The position numbers and the translations under genes are program-made. From Diplodia intermedia (lineage: Eukaryota > Ascomycota > Dothideomycetes > Botryosphaeriales > Botryosphaeriaceae): a DNA stretch of 64,000 nucleotides. Shown here piece by piece: positions 10,299 to 20,256 of this stretch. Below the pieces are notes generated by a model. That model was not told the DNA's origin. It saw nothing but the letters and a program-made list of their open reading frames with translations, and made no database searches. Each line of letters starts with the position of its first letter. Position 1 is the stretch's first letter. The DNA is taken from contig JAKEKT010000001.1 of NCBI GenBank assembly GCA_021495925.1, forward strand, positions 1,240,001 to 1,304,000. The letters are read 5' to 3'.

Positions 10299-11167
10299 CT
10301 AGCGGTGCTGCCACAGGCCGGCGGGGGCGGCCTGCTGCTCGCCCAGCACGCGCAGCTCGCCGGTGGCGATGTCGAAGATGACGCCGTGGACGCTGACGCC
10401 GCGCTCGGCCATGGCCTTGCGGACGGTGGCGTTGCTGCGGATCGTCTCGAGGCCCTGGCGGACGTTGAGCTCGGCCAGGCGCAGCGCCTTCTTCTCGGGC
10501 GAGTCGAGCTGGTCGATCTCGAGCTGGTGGCGGCGGCGCAGGTCGCGCAGCGGCTGCAGCCAGGCGTTGAGGGCGGGGCCGAGGTCGTTGTCGTTGAGGG
10601 CGTTGATGGCGCCGCCGCACTTGGTGTGGCCGCACAGCACGATGCGCTTGACCTTGACGGCGCCGACGGCGAAGTCGATGATGCTCTCGCTGCTCAGGTC
10701 GCCGGGCACGATGACGTTGGCGATGTTGCGGTGCACGAACATGTCGCCCGGCTTGCAGTCGCAGATGGTCGTCTCGGGCACGCGCGAGTCGCCGCAGCCA
10801 AACCACAGCACCTCGGGGTTCTGGCCCTGCGACAGCGTCTGCCACAGTTGCGGCTCGCTCTGGGCGGAGCGGCGGGCGTAGCTCTTGTTGCCCGTGATGA
10901 CCCGGTCAAAGGCGTCTGTGAGAATCGTACGATTTTGATGTCAGCCTCCCGTTTCGGTGTGTTTCGCGAGCTCCCGGGCCAATGGGCGCCTACCAGCCCC
11001 GGTCGCAGTCATGCCGGGCGTCGAGAACAGATGTTGCAGAGGGCGGGCAGCGGAAACCGGCGCTCTGGCGGCGGAGGAGATGCAGCGGGCGAGGGATAGA
11101 CTCTGCAACCTCATGCTGGGAAGGGGGGGGTTTTCAGCTTACCCTGTCTTGCTCCGGCGGCAGCCAT
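10299..11167 (-). CDS. Beta-class carbonic anhydrase (alternative first exons)
   Basis: Reversible hydration of CO2, supplying bicarbonate to carboxylases. The main exon (10915-10299) carries the beta-class zinc site: CGDSR, and HTKCGG with its His and Cys, plus HRNIAN and a FAVGAVKVKRIVLCG core. Two first exons fit equally well in phase 1. An upstream one (11167-11143, MAAAGARQ) gives a 213-residue, probably cytosolic form. A downstream one (11114-10994) begins MRLQSLSLARCISSAAR, looks like a mitochondrial presequence, and gives 245 residues. Both would splice to the acceptor at 10916 (CACAG), giving ...DAFDRVITGNK. Cytosolic and mitochondrial beta-carbonic anhydrases are usually separate genes in fungi. 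Function is very likely; isoform use is inferred. Confidence 0.92.
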
Positions 11168-12937
11168 TTTCGTCGTCGGCTCGATCGGGCTTGTTGCTGG
11201 GCGATGACTCTATCGCGGGTCCGGATGGGGCCGTCCTATCACGTAGCGCTCAACGCTTTTTTTTCTGTCGCTCCTGTGCTCCGCCAAGTGCGCTTTTCCG
11301 CGGGCTAGCTCAGATCGCCGCCACCGACGTGTGAGGACAAGAATCCGTGACTCGGCGTATCGTTTGGCGTGCTGGTGCACGTGGAGAGGTGAAATGAGGA
11401 TTGTGTCAGTGGTCCTGGGCGGGTGTCCACCCTGGGGTGCGGCGGACGCGTCCCTTTATGTACCCAAGCCCTTTGAGGAGCCGGAGTTCAACAAGTCGCA
11501 GCAGGCACGTCTCACCCCCCTCAGTCCGGCCTGCGTTGCACGCCCTCCCAAGCCAGGCCAAGGATTTTTTTCGGGGATGACGGCGGCACCAGAGGCTTGC
11601 GACCGCCGCCGATCTCCGCTGGCAAAGAACCCCCCGTGCCCCCTTCTCCAGATTGCAATCTGAGTCCGCTCCGCATCCTCGTCGTCGCCCGCTGCCGCCC
11701 CGGCGTCCCTGCCTGAGCCCGCGCCGCTGCCTCAACAACCGCCCGGAATGCCGATCGCGACTGCGCCTGCGCCTGCGTCTGCGCCCGCGGCTCCTCACCC
11801 CGCCGCCTGAGCTGGCTGGCTGGCTGGCGGCTGGCTCGCGGCTGGCTCGCGGATGCCGCCATTCCTGCCTACCCCAGAATGACACGGAGGGGTCGCCTGT
11901 CAACATCACGTCGCACTCGACTGACAGATGGTCACGGCGACGGTCGCGGCAGTCCACTGCTGCAAGCCACTGACGGTCGTGCCCGACGCGACGCGGGCTC
12001 TGCCGTCGCGCGCCCGCAGCGCCCACAACGCCTGTCAGTGAAAGCCACTGCGATGCTGCTGCTGGCTCTCGCGCCGTGGCTGGCGATAGCGATTGGCTGG
12101 CACCGGCCCCTCCGAGCTATGTCCTTTTCTCCGGCAGCCGGGGCGGGAGCTGGCCCAGCGTCGTCATAGGAACTCCGGTATCAGGGGGCCAACGGGCCAA
12201 CCAACCACCATGACCAACCACATTGCGCTGCGAATGCGTCTCCAGCGTCCCCCAAGCCAGCGGTGAAGTCGCGCTTTGTTCATGAGGTATTAATTCCAGG
12301 ACGCTCCGCAACTGTGTATGAAGCGGGAATATCCACCGCCTCAGCCTTCGTAATCGCGTGTGTGCGTGGGCGCGCACTCCAGCATGTGCGCATAGTCCCC
12401 AGAGCCACAGCTGCGCTTCATGGCCGTCTCCGCCCGAGTGACGGGAGGGGTCCTGCTGCAGAATGACGCTTCCGCGCCGCAGGACCCTGGAGCAGCTGCC
12501 GACATCCCCGCCTTGATTAGTCCGCCGGGCTCCTTAGCGCTCAGCGCTGCCCGCCACGCATAATGTGTCTACCGTAAGTCTGTGTCAGCTTTCCTAAGAC
12601 CGAAGATAAGAAGGGTACGGCGCACCACCCGAGAGATGCCCCGGCCGGCATGGACATTCTACGCCCCCCGACGCTTCCGATATGCCGGGGGCACGCCCGA
12701 CATCTGAGTCTGGAGCAGTCGTCTTGCGGATATCGATGGGGCACCATGAAACACCAGATAATCGCTCACCATATTGCTGCATTCTTCAGAAATTGATCAA
12801 TGCCATTCATGTATTCTTACCCTGGATCGAGGGTCGCTCGAGAAAGCACCGAACCAACTCCCACCCATGTCCGAACATCCTCGGGGCTGTTGCGACTTCC
12901 CCTGACCCGCTGCACCACACTCGTGAGGGCGCGCCGG
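11168..12937. other. Intergenic, low-complexity, no gene seen
   Basis: About 1.8 kb upstream of the carbonic anhydrase and downstream of the hemerythrin-type gene. It is GC-rich, so many frames stay open, but none resembles a protein. It holds a short tandem-repeat patch at about 11758-11852. Confidence 0.5.
11758..11852. repeat. Low-complexity tandem patch
   Basis: Repeated CTGCGC-type hexamers are followed, after about 20 nt, by GCTGGCTGGC units and repeats of GGCTGGCTCGC. Short, imperfect and probably slippage-derived. Confidence 0.6.
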
Positions 12938-13892
12938 TTACAGCTCCTCCTTCTTCTCGGCCCCCTGGCCGTCCTGAAGCGCGTACAAAGGCTGCGGGTT
13001 GCCGCTGGCATCGCAGCTGCTGAACCGCCACCAGCCCCAGTTCCAGCTTCCGAACACATTCACCATCATCCACCGGATGGGGCCAGGCATCGGCGGCCAC
13101 GTTGCCCACATCCCCTCCTCGTATGTCCTGTCCAGGTTCAGCAGGCAGAACGGCACTACGTCCGTCATGCCCGCCTTCGTGAGCGTCTTCTTGCCCCAGG
13201 CCTTGAATGTGGCCGATGCGTTCTCAGCCTCCGGGCTGTCCGGCGCAGGTGCGGAGGGGAGGTCCGCGAATGTGGCGATCGTCTTGATCTCGGAGTGGAA
13301 GTGGTCGTTGAAGGGCTCGCGGAACGTGTCCATGATGCGGACGAGCTCCTTGCCGTCGAAGTCGGCGGGCGACGACAGGGATGTCAGGTAGGTGTTGTAG
13401 GCACCGAGACCTTCCAGAAAGGACTCTGGGGTAGTAGTCCGTCAGTGGATGATCGATTGCCTGTTCCGGGTGCCAGGCTCGCTCACCGTGTTCCTTGTGC
13501 GTCTCTTCCCAGATGCCCTTCTCGTTCAGCACCCCCTCGACCTTGGGGAAGAGCTCGGCTTCTTCGTCATCGTGGTGGCTCTTCACGAACCTGAACCACG
13601 CGAGACTGTACCCGACAAAGTCCGCCTTGTCGGCGTCCTTGATGTGCGGCGCTTGCAAGTAGACGGTGTTGAAACCGCGGAGGATGGCGTTGTGCAGGAG
13701 GGCCATGTGGGTCGCGCCCTTAGTCCAGATGTCGTCCTTCTTGGTCGCATACTGGGGCGTCTCAATGAGGGGACAGGGCCCGTCAGCCCACGATGTGCCA
13801 GCTGGGACGGAGCCTGCGACGGTAGACATGCTGAGAAGTGCAATGCCCAGTGCTAGTAGGGCGGTCAGTAGGCGAAGGTTGGAGGGAAGCAT
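12938..13892 (-). CDS. Secreted hemerythrin/HHE cation-binding-like protein
   Basis: Exons 13892-13487 and 13425-12938, split by a 61-nt intron (GTGAGC, ACTGAC branch, CCCAG, phase 1), give 297 residues. The chosen Met (13892) starts a clear signal peptide (MLPSNLRLLTALLALGIALL, then a small-residue cleavage region); an in-frame upstream ATG at 13973 would bury it. The body has the His/Glu pattern of an HHE four-helix bundle: THMALLHN, KSHHDDEEAELFP, EETHKEH just before the splice, and FNDHFHSEI after it. Such proteins bind a di-iron centre and may sense or scavenge oxygen, NO or iron. Secretion is inferred from the N-terminus. The C-terminal Trp-rich part (WNWGWW) is unassigned. Confidence 0.8.
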
Positions 13893-15437
13893 CGCTGAGG
13901 CCGGATTGAAAGCGGGGATGCAGCCATCATGCAGCTTTTCAGCAGCTCGAGGTACATAGAGCTCGATAAGCAAGCTGCCCTAATCAGCTCATGGTGAACT
14001 GATGGGGAGCTCTAGGAATGGCGGGCCCGGGGCTCGGATGAGAAATGTAATCTCCGTGATTGGCTGGAGCTGACGCGCAGCTTCTGGACCGAAGGCCCAG
14101 ATGTGCCTTCACTGCGGAGAAGCGTTAACATGCAGCCAGGGCCGAGGCGGAGCAGCCCGACGCCGTATGCGTACAAAACGGCATGTCTGCTGTCTTTCAT
14201 TCCTGACTCGAGATCACCATCGGCTTCCCTTCCAGACACGCACCGTATCAACACTTGTTGAGCCTTCCATTCCTGACGTTTGACCGTGTGAAGTGCTGGC
14301 GAGGAAACAGATGGCACTTCAAATTCGGCTGAGTTTGGCAGTCATGGGCGATCTCCTTGTTCTCTCCGCTGATGCCTGCGTGGTGTAGTCTCCTCGTTTG
14401 CGCATCGACCAAGTCGACCTGATTCAAAAGAGGAGGACCGAGGCTCTGAAATGACGGCTCAATAATTTGATATGCACCGAGAGTGCTCCGTGGTGGTGGA
14501 CGGTGGCGCCAGAGGTGTCGGTAGGGGCGCAGTGCAACACCTTTCGCAAACGCCTCCCGCTCCCGCCAAGAGTTTGAGCATGTGACGTTCCGCGTCTCCG
14601 CTCCATGCTCCGATCCTCCCGCTCCGCTGGAGTGCGTTTCGAGTTGCCTTCAACCCGCCGGCACCGTTTCGAATGGCCACAATGACCGCGACTCCGACCT
14701 GAGGCGCCTGCTAGCTCGGGCATCGAAAGTGTGGCTGCCAAGAGATTGCACGACGTATCTGAACCTTGAACCACCCCATCTGACGTGTACTCGCACACGC
14801 GTTAGATCCTTCCTTGGCGACACGACTCTGCCCGATAAAAGTCTGCGGGGGAGGAACGTGTTGAGCCCTCCGTGGAGTCCCCGCTAATGTTCCCATTTTT
14901 GAATCGCGTTGTGCGTCGTGCCCGGCTAAGACGTGGCATGGAACGGCTTGTCTCGATACACCTAGAGGTACCTTGACAGCTGTAACGGAGTGTTCAAGCT
15001 CGTCAACAAATGGTCTCAGGCCCGCAGATGGCAATGTTGCTGTGTCTTTAATTCTGTGCTATCCTGTGCCTAGGTCGCCTTGCAGTTCAGGCACCCTCGT
15101 TCCTGAAGGCAAACAGGTGTAGCTGCTGGCTTGGCAACCGCAACAGTGGATAGTCAAAATAAAAATAAAGTAAAATAAAAACCATGGCAAGGATAGCCGA
15201 AATGTGTCGCTGGGTCCAGCTGCTAAGTTTAGTCGTTCATGCGCGCAAACCGTGTAGCGGTATTGCTCTGTTTGCCAAGCTGCAAACCTCCCCGTTCGAT
15301 CTGATGGAGAAACGGTAATACTTAACGCCTCAGAGTGACTTCTAGGAAAAACTCTATGCCAAGGCACTCCCAAGGCACTGAACTGAACTTACTCGCATCT
15401 GCCTCATAGAGCTGTTCCATCATATTTATACAGGAAG

Positions 15438-15519
15438 CTGGATCCAATTCGAATGTAAACGGTTACGTACATACATTCAAAACTCGCAGTTATGTTTCGG
15501 TATTGGATTCAACTCCCCA
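15438..15519. repeat. Possible degenerate inverted-repeat copy
   Basis: The two ends (GGATCCAATTCGAATGTAAA and ATTGGATTCAACTCCCC) resemble the arms of the 19045-19126 repeat in order, orientation and spacing (82 nt in both). The match is partial and by eye only. Confidence 0.3.
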
Positions 15520-15770
15520 TGCACGCATAGTGTGGTGACCTCGGCGAGCCTGGAAAACTCAATTCTTGTGTCACCCGTTGTGCTGGCAACAGGCAGACAG
15601 CGCTGTAGCCTGAGTGCAAGCCACACTAAATCCAGAACATGCATGTGCTTTGGATGACTGTGCAAACCCATCGTGGCTTCATGAGCGCAGGTGCGCGCTA
15701 GAAATCTGGAATAACGATGGGGGTGCCGTAAGCACGCGGTCGGGCTGAGTGGATCCCGCCCGCCGCGACG

Positions 15771-15785
15771 AGAAGTTTCTTGAAG
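15771..15785 (+). promoter_or_regulatory. Candidate heat-shock element (perfect triad)
   Basis: AGAAGTTTCTTGAAG is three contiguous alternating nGAAn/nTTCn pentamers, the canonical Hsf1 binding arrangement. It sits about 580 bp upstream of the HSP70 ATG. Confidence 0.55.
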
Positions 15786-16141
15786 CTGCTGGCTGTGGGG
15801 CCACAGGGCGGCTCTGACCCTGACGCGGCTGCCTTGCGCTGGGGTGGCTGGTAGCCCAACGAGGCGGAGAATCTAATCTTATCTGGCTGGAAGCGAAAGG
15901 AAAAGGCACTAGCCACAATCTGGCGGGGCAGGAGCGCGTCATCGGCCCAGCCAGCCAAAGCGAGGAGAGGAAGTGCGGCTCACGCAGGCCCGCGGTTGCA
16001 ATGGGTGCGAAAAATCTGCGGCGAAGGTGCGCGCGTGTTCCAGGATGGCCCGGTTGTGGCGCGAAACGTCTACTGACATCACTGGTGGTTGTTGGCCCAG
16101 CGCGCTGTTGCTGTGGGCTGTGGCGTAAGATTTCCGCGATG

Positions 16142-16166
16142 CTTCTGCCAGATTCCAGCACCTTCT
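16142..16166 (+). promoter_or_regulatory. Candidate step-type heat-shock element
   Basis: Three nTTCn pentamers (CTTCT, ATTCC, CTTCT) lie exactly 10 bp apart with 5-bp gaps, matching the step-type heat-shock element known from yeast Hsf1 targets. It is about 200 bp upstream of the HSP70 ATG. Its proximity and exact spacing support it; C/T-rich sequence could produce it by chance. Confidence 0.45.
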
Positions 16167-16362
16167 TCCGGCCTGCACTTTTCACTTAAGTACCATCCGC
16201 CCGCAAACAACCATCCACGCTTCTTCATCCTCCAGAAAACTCTTGCGCATTCAATCGCACGAAGGCTTAAGGCTTTCCACCCCCAACTTCCCACCAACCT
16301 TTCTTCTTCCTTTCGGCCTTTTGATACCCAACACCTAGATCCTCTTTCAGCCTCACATCACA

Positions 16363-16917
16363 ATGGCGCCCGCCATCGGTATCGATTTGGGTACTACCTA
16401 CTCGTGTGTCGGCATCTTCAGAGATGACCGCATCGAGATCATCGCCAACGACCAGGGCAACCGCACCACGCCCTCGTTCGTTGCCTTCACTGGTAAGCAT
16501 CTTCATTCTCCAGCCTGACCGCGTCGAGCGGCTGCTAACATTCGCACAGACACCGAGCGTTTGATCGGTGACTCCGCAAAGAACCAGGTCGCCATGAACC
16601 CCCACAACACCGTCTTCGACGCCAAGCGCCTGATTGGCCGCAAGTTCAACGACGCCGAGGTCCAGGCCGATATGAAGCACTTCCCCTTCAAGGTCATCGA
16701 GAAGGGTGGCAAGCCTGTCATCCAGGTCGAGTTCAAGGGCGAGGAGAAGACTTTCACTCCTGAGGAAATCTCTTCCATGGTCCTGACCAAGATGAGGGAG
16801 ACTGCTGAGTCGTACCTTGGTGGCACCGTCAACAACGCTGTTGTCACCGTCCCCGCCTACTTCAACGACTCCCAGCGCCAGGCTACCAAGGATGCCGGTC
16901 TCATCGCTGGTCTCAAC

Positions 16918-16949
<32 letters not shown>

Positions 16950-18436
16950 TGCCATCGCCTACGGTCTCGACAAGAAGGCTACTGGTGAGCGCAACGTCAT
17001 GATCTTCGATCTTGGTGGTGGTACTTTCGATGTTTCCCTCCTCACCATTGAGGAAGGCATCTTCGAGGTCAAGTCCACTGCCGGCGATACTCACCTGGGT
17101 GGCGAGGACTTCGACAACCGTCTTGTCAACCACTTCGTTAACGAATTCAAACGCAAGCACAAAAAAGGCTAGTGCTTCCATTTCCTTATTCCCTTTTCCC
17201 CTCCTTTCCCATTTAAGCGAACGCAATACTGACTCCATTCCAGACCTCACTGCCAACGCCCGTGCTCTCCGCCGCCTGCGGACTGCCTGCGAGCGTGCTA
17301 AGCGCACCCTGTCCAGCTCTGCTCAGACCTCGATCGAGATTGACTCCCTGTTCGAGGGTATTGACTTCTACACCTCGATCACCCGTGCCCGTTTCGAGGA
17401 GCTGTGCCAGGACCTCTTCCGCTCCACCATGGAGCCCGTCGAGCGTGTCCTCCGCGACGCCAAGATCGACAAGTCGTCCGTCCACGAGATTGTCCTTGTC
17501 GGTGGCTCCACCCGTATCCCCAAGATCCAGAAGATGGTCTCCGACTTCTTCAACGGCAAGGAGCCCAACAAGTCCATCAACCCCGATGAGGCTGTTGCCT
17601 ACGGTGCCGCTGTCCAGGCTGCTATCCTGTCTGGTGACACTTCTTCCAAGTCCACCAACGAGATTCTGCTGCTCGACGTTGCTCCCCTCTCCCTCGGTAT
17701 TGAGACCGCCGGTGGTGTCATGACTCCTCTCATCAAGCGCAACACCACCATCCCTACCAAGAAGTCGGAGGTCTTCTCCACCTTCTCCGACAACCAGCCT
17801 GGTGTCCTCATTCAGGTCTTCGAGGGTGAGCGTGCCCGCACCAAGGACAACAACCTGCTCGGCAAGTTCGAGCTTACCGGCATCCCCCCTGCGCCCCGCG
17901 GTGTTCCCCAGATCGAGGTCACCTTCGACCTTGATGCCAACGGAATCATGAACGTCTCCGCTCTCGAGAAGGGCACTGGCAAGACCAACAAGATTGTCAT
18001 CACCAACGACAAGGGTCGTCTGTCCAAGGAGGACATCGAGCGTATGCTTGCCGAGGCCGAGAAGTACAAGGCTGAGGATGAGGCTGAGGCTGCTCGTATC
18101 TCCGCCAAGAACGCTCTCGAGTCCTACGCCTACTCCCTCCGCAACACCCTCTCAGACCCCAAGGTCGACGAGAAGCTCGAGGCTGGCGACAAGGAGAAGC
18201 TCAAGTCCGAAATCGACAAGGTCGTTGCCTGGTTGGACGACAGCCAGCAGGCCACCAAGGAGGAGTACGAGGAGCAGCAGAAGGAGCTCGAGGGTGTTGC
18301 CAACCCCATCATGATGAAGTTCTACGGTTCTGGTGGCGAGGGCGGTGCTCCCGGTGGTTTCCCCGGCGCTCCCGGTGGTGCTGCTCCCGGCGGTGCCGGC
18401 GGCGACGATGGCCCCACCGTCGAGGAGGTTGACTAA
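16363..18436 (+). CDS. Cytosolic HSP70 chaperone (SSA type)
   Basis: ATP-dependent chaperone. Exons 16363-16492, 16550-17167 and 17244-18436 give 646 residues, the normal length. Signatures: IGIDLGTTYSCV at the N-terminus, IFDLGGGTFDVSLL, VLVGGSTRIPKIQ, a Gly/Ala/Pro-rich tail and the terminal EEVD that binds TPR co-chaperones, which marks a cytosolic/nuclear member. Intron 1 is 57 nt (GTAAGC...CACAG). Intron 2 (17168-17243, 76 nt) starts with GC instead of GT: AAAAAAG|GCTAGT...TTCCAG. It is needed to join KHKK to DLTANARALRR in frame, because the only nearby GT breaks the frame. Two candidate heat-shock elements lie upstream. Confidence 0.97.
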
Positions 18437-18740
18437 ATTGGTGCGCATACCAGCCTTCTCTTTTCTTCAGCATAGATTCCCATCTATGATGGCGGTTCGG
18501 AGTTTTTAGAGCCACTGTAGGGTTTTGGGTTGCATTGCTCGTGCTGGGTTTCTTTTTCATTTTCATGAGATCATGATGGGCGGAAAAAAAGTTTTCTCCC
18601 GGGATTGTAGTAATGATCACTGAGTACCAAGATGGTACAAAAAAATTTACCATTCACAATTCAAACCTCTGTGCACTTTTATCATTGTGTGAAGACTATC
18701 CGTGTTCGAACTATTCAAAGATTCTTCTTCCCCTCAAAAG
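18437..18740. other. HSP70 3' flank
   Basis: Expected 3' untranslated region and terminator of HSP70, T- and A-rich in its second half. No gene seen. Confidence 0.5.
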
Positions 18741-18960
18741 TCACGGCGGGTGACAAGAAACTGCCCACCCTGATCTGCCTTACAAAACAATTCTACGTGG
18801 GATAGGTAGTTGAATACAAGATCCAGACGTAAATGCACGAATTTAAAACTTACATTTATATCCGGATCTTGTATTCAACTACCTACCTTAATATTTTGTT
18901 TCGGAATCTCCTTGGAAAAGACATGGGGGTTGTGCAGTTTCTTTTGTCACCCGCCGTGGA
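18741..18960. repeat. Nested palindromic element (MITE-like)
   Basis: Outer arms: 18741-18764 (TCACGGCGGGTGACAAGAAA and on) is nearly perfectly inverted at 18934-18960. Inner arms: 18804-18835 (AGGTAGTTGAATACAAGATC and on) is inverted at 18853-18884 with about 3 mismatches in 32 and a 17-nt loop. The mismatches are C/T or G/A transitions. The whole could fold into a long interrupted hairpin. It encodes nothing. A miniature inverted-repeat transposon remnant is the simplest reading; a structured transcript end is an alternative. Confidence 0.65.
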
Positions 18961-19044
18961 GTAGTTGTCAAGTGTATCAAATACAGCAGGCGACAGAAGA
19001 AGAAATGAGCCTCAGTGCTCCATCTACGCCACCACTTCTTACAT

Positions 19045-19126
19045 GGGTAGTTGAATCCGATATCTGGACGCATTTACGGGCATTTAAGACCCACATTTAC
19101 GTCCGGAGATTGGATTCGACTCCCTA
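19045..19126. repeat. Second copy of the inner inverted repeat
   Basis: Arms 19045-19077 (GGGTAGTTGAATCCGATATC and on) and 19094-19126 are inverted relative to each other and share sequence with the inner arms at 18804-18884 (GTAGTTGAAT...GGACG...TTTAC). It looks like a diverged copy of the same hairpin unit. Confidence 0.55.
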
Positions 19127-19587
19127 TAAGTATGGTGCAATATCTCTGAGGCGGATGCAGGTAGGCTCAATCGTCGCCTGCTGTGCACACGTCTTGAAAG
19201 CAAACACGAAGTACTACATTAATAGTCCCAGTCGAGCGACTGGATCCACGTTTGGCTTCAATTCCACTCGTATAGAGGCGGTATACAGATGTCCAGTCGC
19301 TAACAGGACTTCAGAGATCTATGCTGGCGAAGATAGTTTCAGCCGCTCACAGCGACTTAGACTTTAAAGGGATGGGTTTTCAGGATGTCTACATATCCAT
19401 ACATAAAAAGCCCGTTGCTTCATGTGAATCTCAACCCGCCTTTATGTAGCATTTGGGTATCCTTTTTCCCACTGCAACGCCTCGCAAACCTTCAACGCCA
19501 ACCCTATGCATTATCCGTACCCAGCGCCCGCGTTCACATCGATGTATGCGCCTTGACCCCCAAGCAAAACCGCTCCCGTCCTCCCAC

Positions 19588-20256
19588 CTACTGCTGTGCC
19601 GTCTGCTTCCGTCTCTGGGGCAAGCCCGGGATCTCGATCTGGTCGGGGTCCTTGGTGAAGGGCTCGCGTAGCTCCTCGCCGGGCTTGCGCGCCTCCCACA
19701 CGTCCTCGCTGCTGGGACCGGTGCGGTACTTGGCCTCCTTTTCGCGGTAGCGTTTCGAGATCAGCCGGGCCTTTTCGGGGGCGCCGTAGGAGCGGGTGCG
19801 CATGCAGAACCAGAAGTCGGACCAGTTGTCGGAGCAGGAGCGCAGTTCGCCGTAGCGGTAGATATTCATGGCCTGCCCGCCCAGCGACTGACAGTAGAAG
19901 GCCTCGTCGAAGGCCTGGCGGCAGTTCATGGTTGTGGGGTATTGGGAGAGTGTGGGCTCGGCGGCGGGCAAGCTGGGGTCGTCGGCGGAAGTGGTGGCGG
20001 TGGTGCCATCGCTACTGTATAGCTGCTCGTCCTTCTTGATAGCGCCCTGGAACTCGGCAAGGATGCCTTGTAGCTCCTGCTCTTCTTTCTGTTCGCGTGA
20101 CAGAGCGGCGGGGGTTTTGTCTGTTACGACGGTGGGCTTGTCTGTGACATCACGCGGGCTGGCGGGCGGTTGCGAGGATGTTGGAACCGGGTCGGGCGTG
20201 GGGTCGGAGGGCTTTGCGACAGGAGTTTGGGGGCCTGAGCGCCACCACCAGCCCAT
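19588..20256 (-). CDS. EMI1-like protein (DUF3128)
   Basis: Single exon, 222 residues from the ATG at 20256 (context acaATGg, start MGWWWRSGP). The frame is open further upstream but has no earlier ATG in the first part examined. The N-terminal half is Pro/Thr/Ser-rich. The C-terminal half carries the conserved DUF3128 core: MNCRQAFDEAFYCQSLGGQ, NIYRYGELRSCSDNWSDFWF, then CMRTRSY, with paired Cys residues. Yeast EMI1 is required for early meiotic gene induction and respiratory growth; the Cys arrangement suggests a small disulfide-linked helical protein. The disordered N-terminal extension is longer than in yeast. It is divergent from VPS13 with about 750 bp between. Confidence 0.8.
   Translation of the reverse strand: MGWWWRSGPQTPVAKPSDPTPDPVPTSSQPPASPRDVTDKPTVVTDKTPAALSREQKEEQELQGILAEFQGAIKKDEQLYSSDGTTATTSADDPSLPAAEPTLSQYPTTMNCRQAFDEAFYCQSLGGQAMNIYRYGELRSCSDNWSDFWFCMRTRSYGAPEKARLISKRYREKEAKYRTGPSSEDVWEARKPGEELREPFTKDPDQIEIPGLPQRRKQTAQQ

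Larger units (their letters stand above)
13893..16362. other. Long HSP70 upstream region, no gene seen
   Basis: About 2.5 kb between divergent genes (hemerythrin-like minus, HSP70 plus). No protein or RNA gene is recognised. It contains two candidate heat-shock elements (15771-15785 and 16142-16166) and a possible degenerate copy of the repeat found downstream of HSP70 (15438-15519). Confidence 0.55.

Noticed and set aside
10305..11099. 264-residue plus-strand frame, Ala/Val/Leu-rich
   Set aside because: Antisense to the carbonic anhydrase, with GC-driven composition.
11118..11142. A 5' intron joining the first carbonic anhydrase exon to the MRLQ exon
   Set aside because: It would be only about 25 nt, too short for a fungal intron; the two are alternatives.
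12800..13594. 264-residue plus-strand frame
   Set aside because: Antisense to the hemerythrin-type gene.
16267..17307. 346-residue minus-strand frame across HSP70
   Set aside because: Antisense shadow of a highly biased gene.
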